Positions 14,344-14,503 of a stretch of DNA of 14,503 nt are shown piece after piece (within the stretch, counting starts at the first letter, position 1; every line of letters begins with the position of its first letter). A program made the position numbers and the translations under genes. The DNA is taken from the NCBI GenBank assembly GCA_937911885.1, contig CALDPW010000007.1, forward strand, positions 1-14,503, in the 5' to 3' direction. The DNA is from an uncultured Clostridia bacterium (GTDB lineage: Bacteria; Bacillota; Clostridia; Christensenellales; UBA1242). The notes under the pieces are model-generated. The model made no database searches. It saw only the letters and a program-made list of their open reading frames with translations, and had not been told where the DNA came from.

Positions 14344-14501
14344 TCATATCCCGCATAGGCACTAGGACAAGATGTGCTCAATATTACGCCATCAGAATTA
14401 CACTCATGTACATGATAAGGTAAGAAACCTGAAAGTGTAAAAAATGGTGATATTGGGTTTTGAAAATGTACAGGCTCTTCCTCGCGTACAGGAGCTATTT
14501 T
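14304..14501 (-). CDS. Unrecognised partial reading frame at the window edge
   Basis: A frame open from the window edge for about 65 codons ends at TGA 14306-14304. It reads REEEPVHFQNPISPFF, LPYHVHECNSDGVI and GYEELLYGFMERNYH at the C-terminus. I recognise no family. It overlaps the LysR fragment in another frame, so the true boundary between the two probably lies near 14310-14345. The opposite strand has a comparable open frame, so coding on this strand is not certain. TGA is not used as a stop by any gene in the AT-rich block. Confidence 0.3.
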   Translation of the reverse strand, partial: KIAPVREEEPVHFQNPISPFFTLSGFLPYHVHECNSDGVILSTSCPSAYAGYEELLYGFMERNYH

Positions 14502-14503
14502 TC

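Noticed and set aside
1..14503. tRNA or rRNA genes, CRISPR arrays, insertion sequences, phage genes
   Set aside because: None recognised by eye on either strand; no cloverleaf-like segments, spaced repeat arrays, transposase motifs or terminal inverted repeats were seen.

Overview
The window appears to be a composite of at least three sources. Positions 1 to about 1735 have balanced base composition and carry the lpxK-punA pair of a Bacteroidales-type Gram-negative. Positions about 1810 to 14150 are strongly AT-rich, with Shine-Dalgarno sites, sigma-A-type promoters and U-tailed hairpin terminators. The gene set there (gatCAB, QueH, YhhN, ArsP_2-like permease) fits an uncultured low-GC Bacillota or Mollicutes-like bacterium. 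The last 350 bases or so hold a fragment of a LysR regulator and an unrecognised reading frame of intermediate composition.

The AT-rich block begins and ends inside genes, and both truncated genes are fused in frame to unrelated protein pieces. On the left, about ten residues that look like the start of single-stranded DNA-binding protein run into serine hydroxymethyltransferase (GlyA) lacking about 150 N-terminal residues. On the right, the effector domain of a LysR regulator runs into a P-type cation ATPase lacking its first membrane helices. Joins at short similar stretches between genomes of different composition suggest chimeric metagenome assembly or amplification rather than biology, so the order across these joins should not be read as synteny.

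AT-rich block, left to right: truncated glyA (+); a soluble protein with a divergent C-terminal diadenylate cyclase (c-di-AMP synthase) domain, with its own promoter and terminator (+); a YhhN-family membrane protein (-); a divergent promoter region; an SCP2 lipid-binding protein translationally coupled to an iron-type alcohol dehydrogenase (+); the gatC-gatA-gatB operon for Asp/Glu-tRNA amidotransferase (-); queH with a frameshift followed four bases later by an ArsP_2-like permease (-); a small four-helix membrane protein (-); and the P-type ATPase (-). Six hairpin terminators separate these units cleanly, so most transcription units can be drawn with confidence.

The most interesting items are the diadenylate cyclase-like protein with its unusual upstream AT-rich palindromes, the SCP2/Fe-ADH pair, two promoters placed so that the message would start on or at the initiation codon, and the broken queH. 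No tRNA, rRNA, CRISPR array, insertion sequence or phage gene was recognised. No single large undescribed system is evident.
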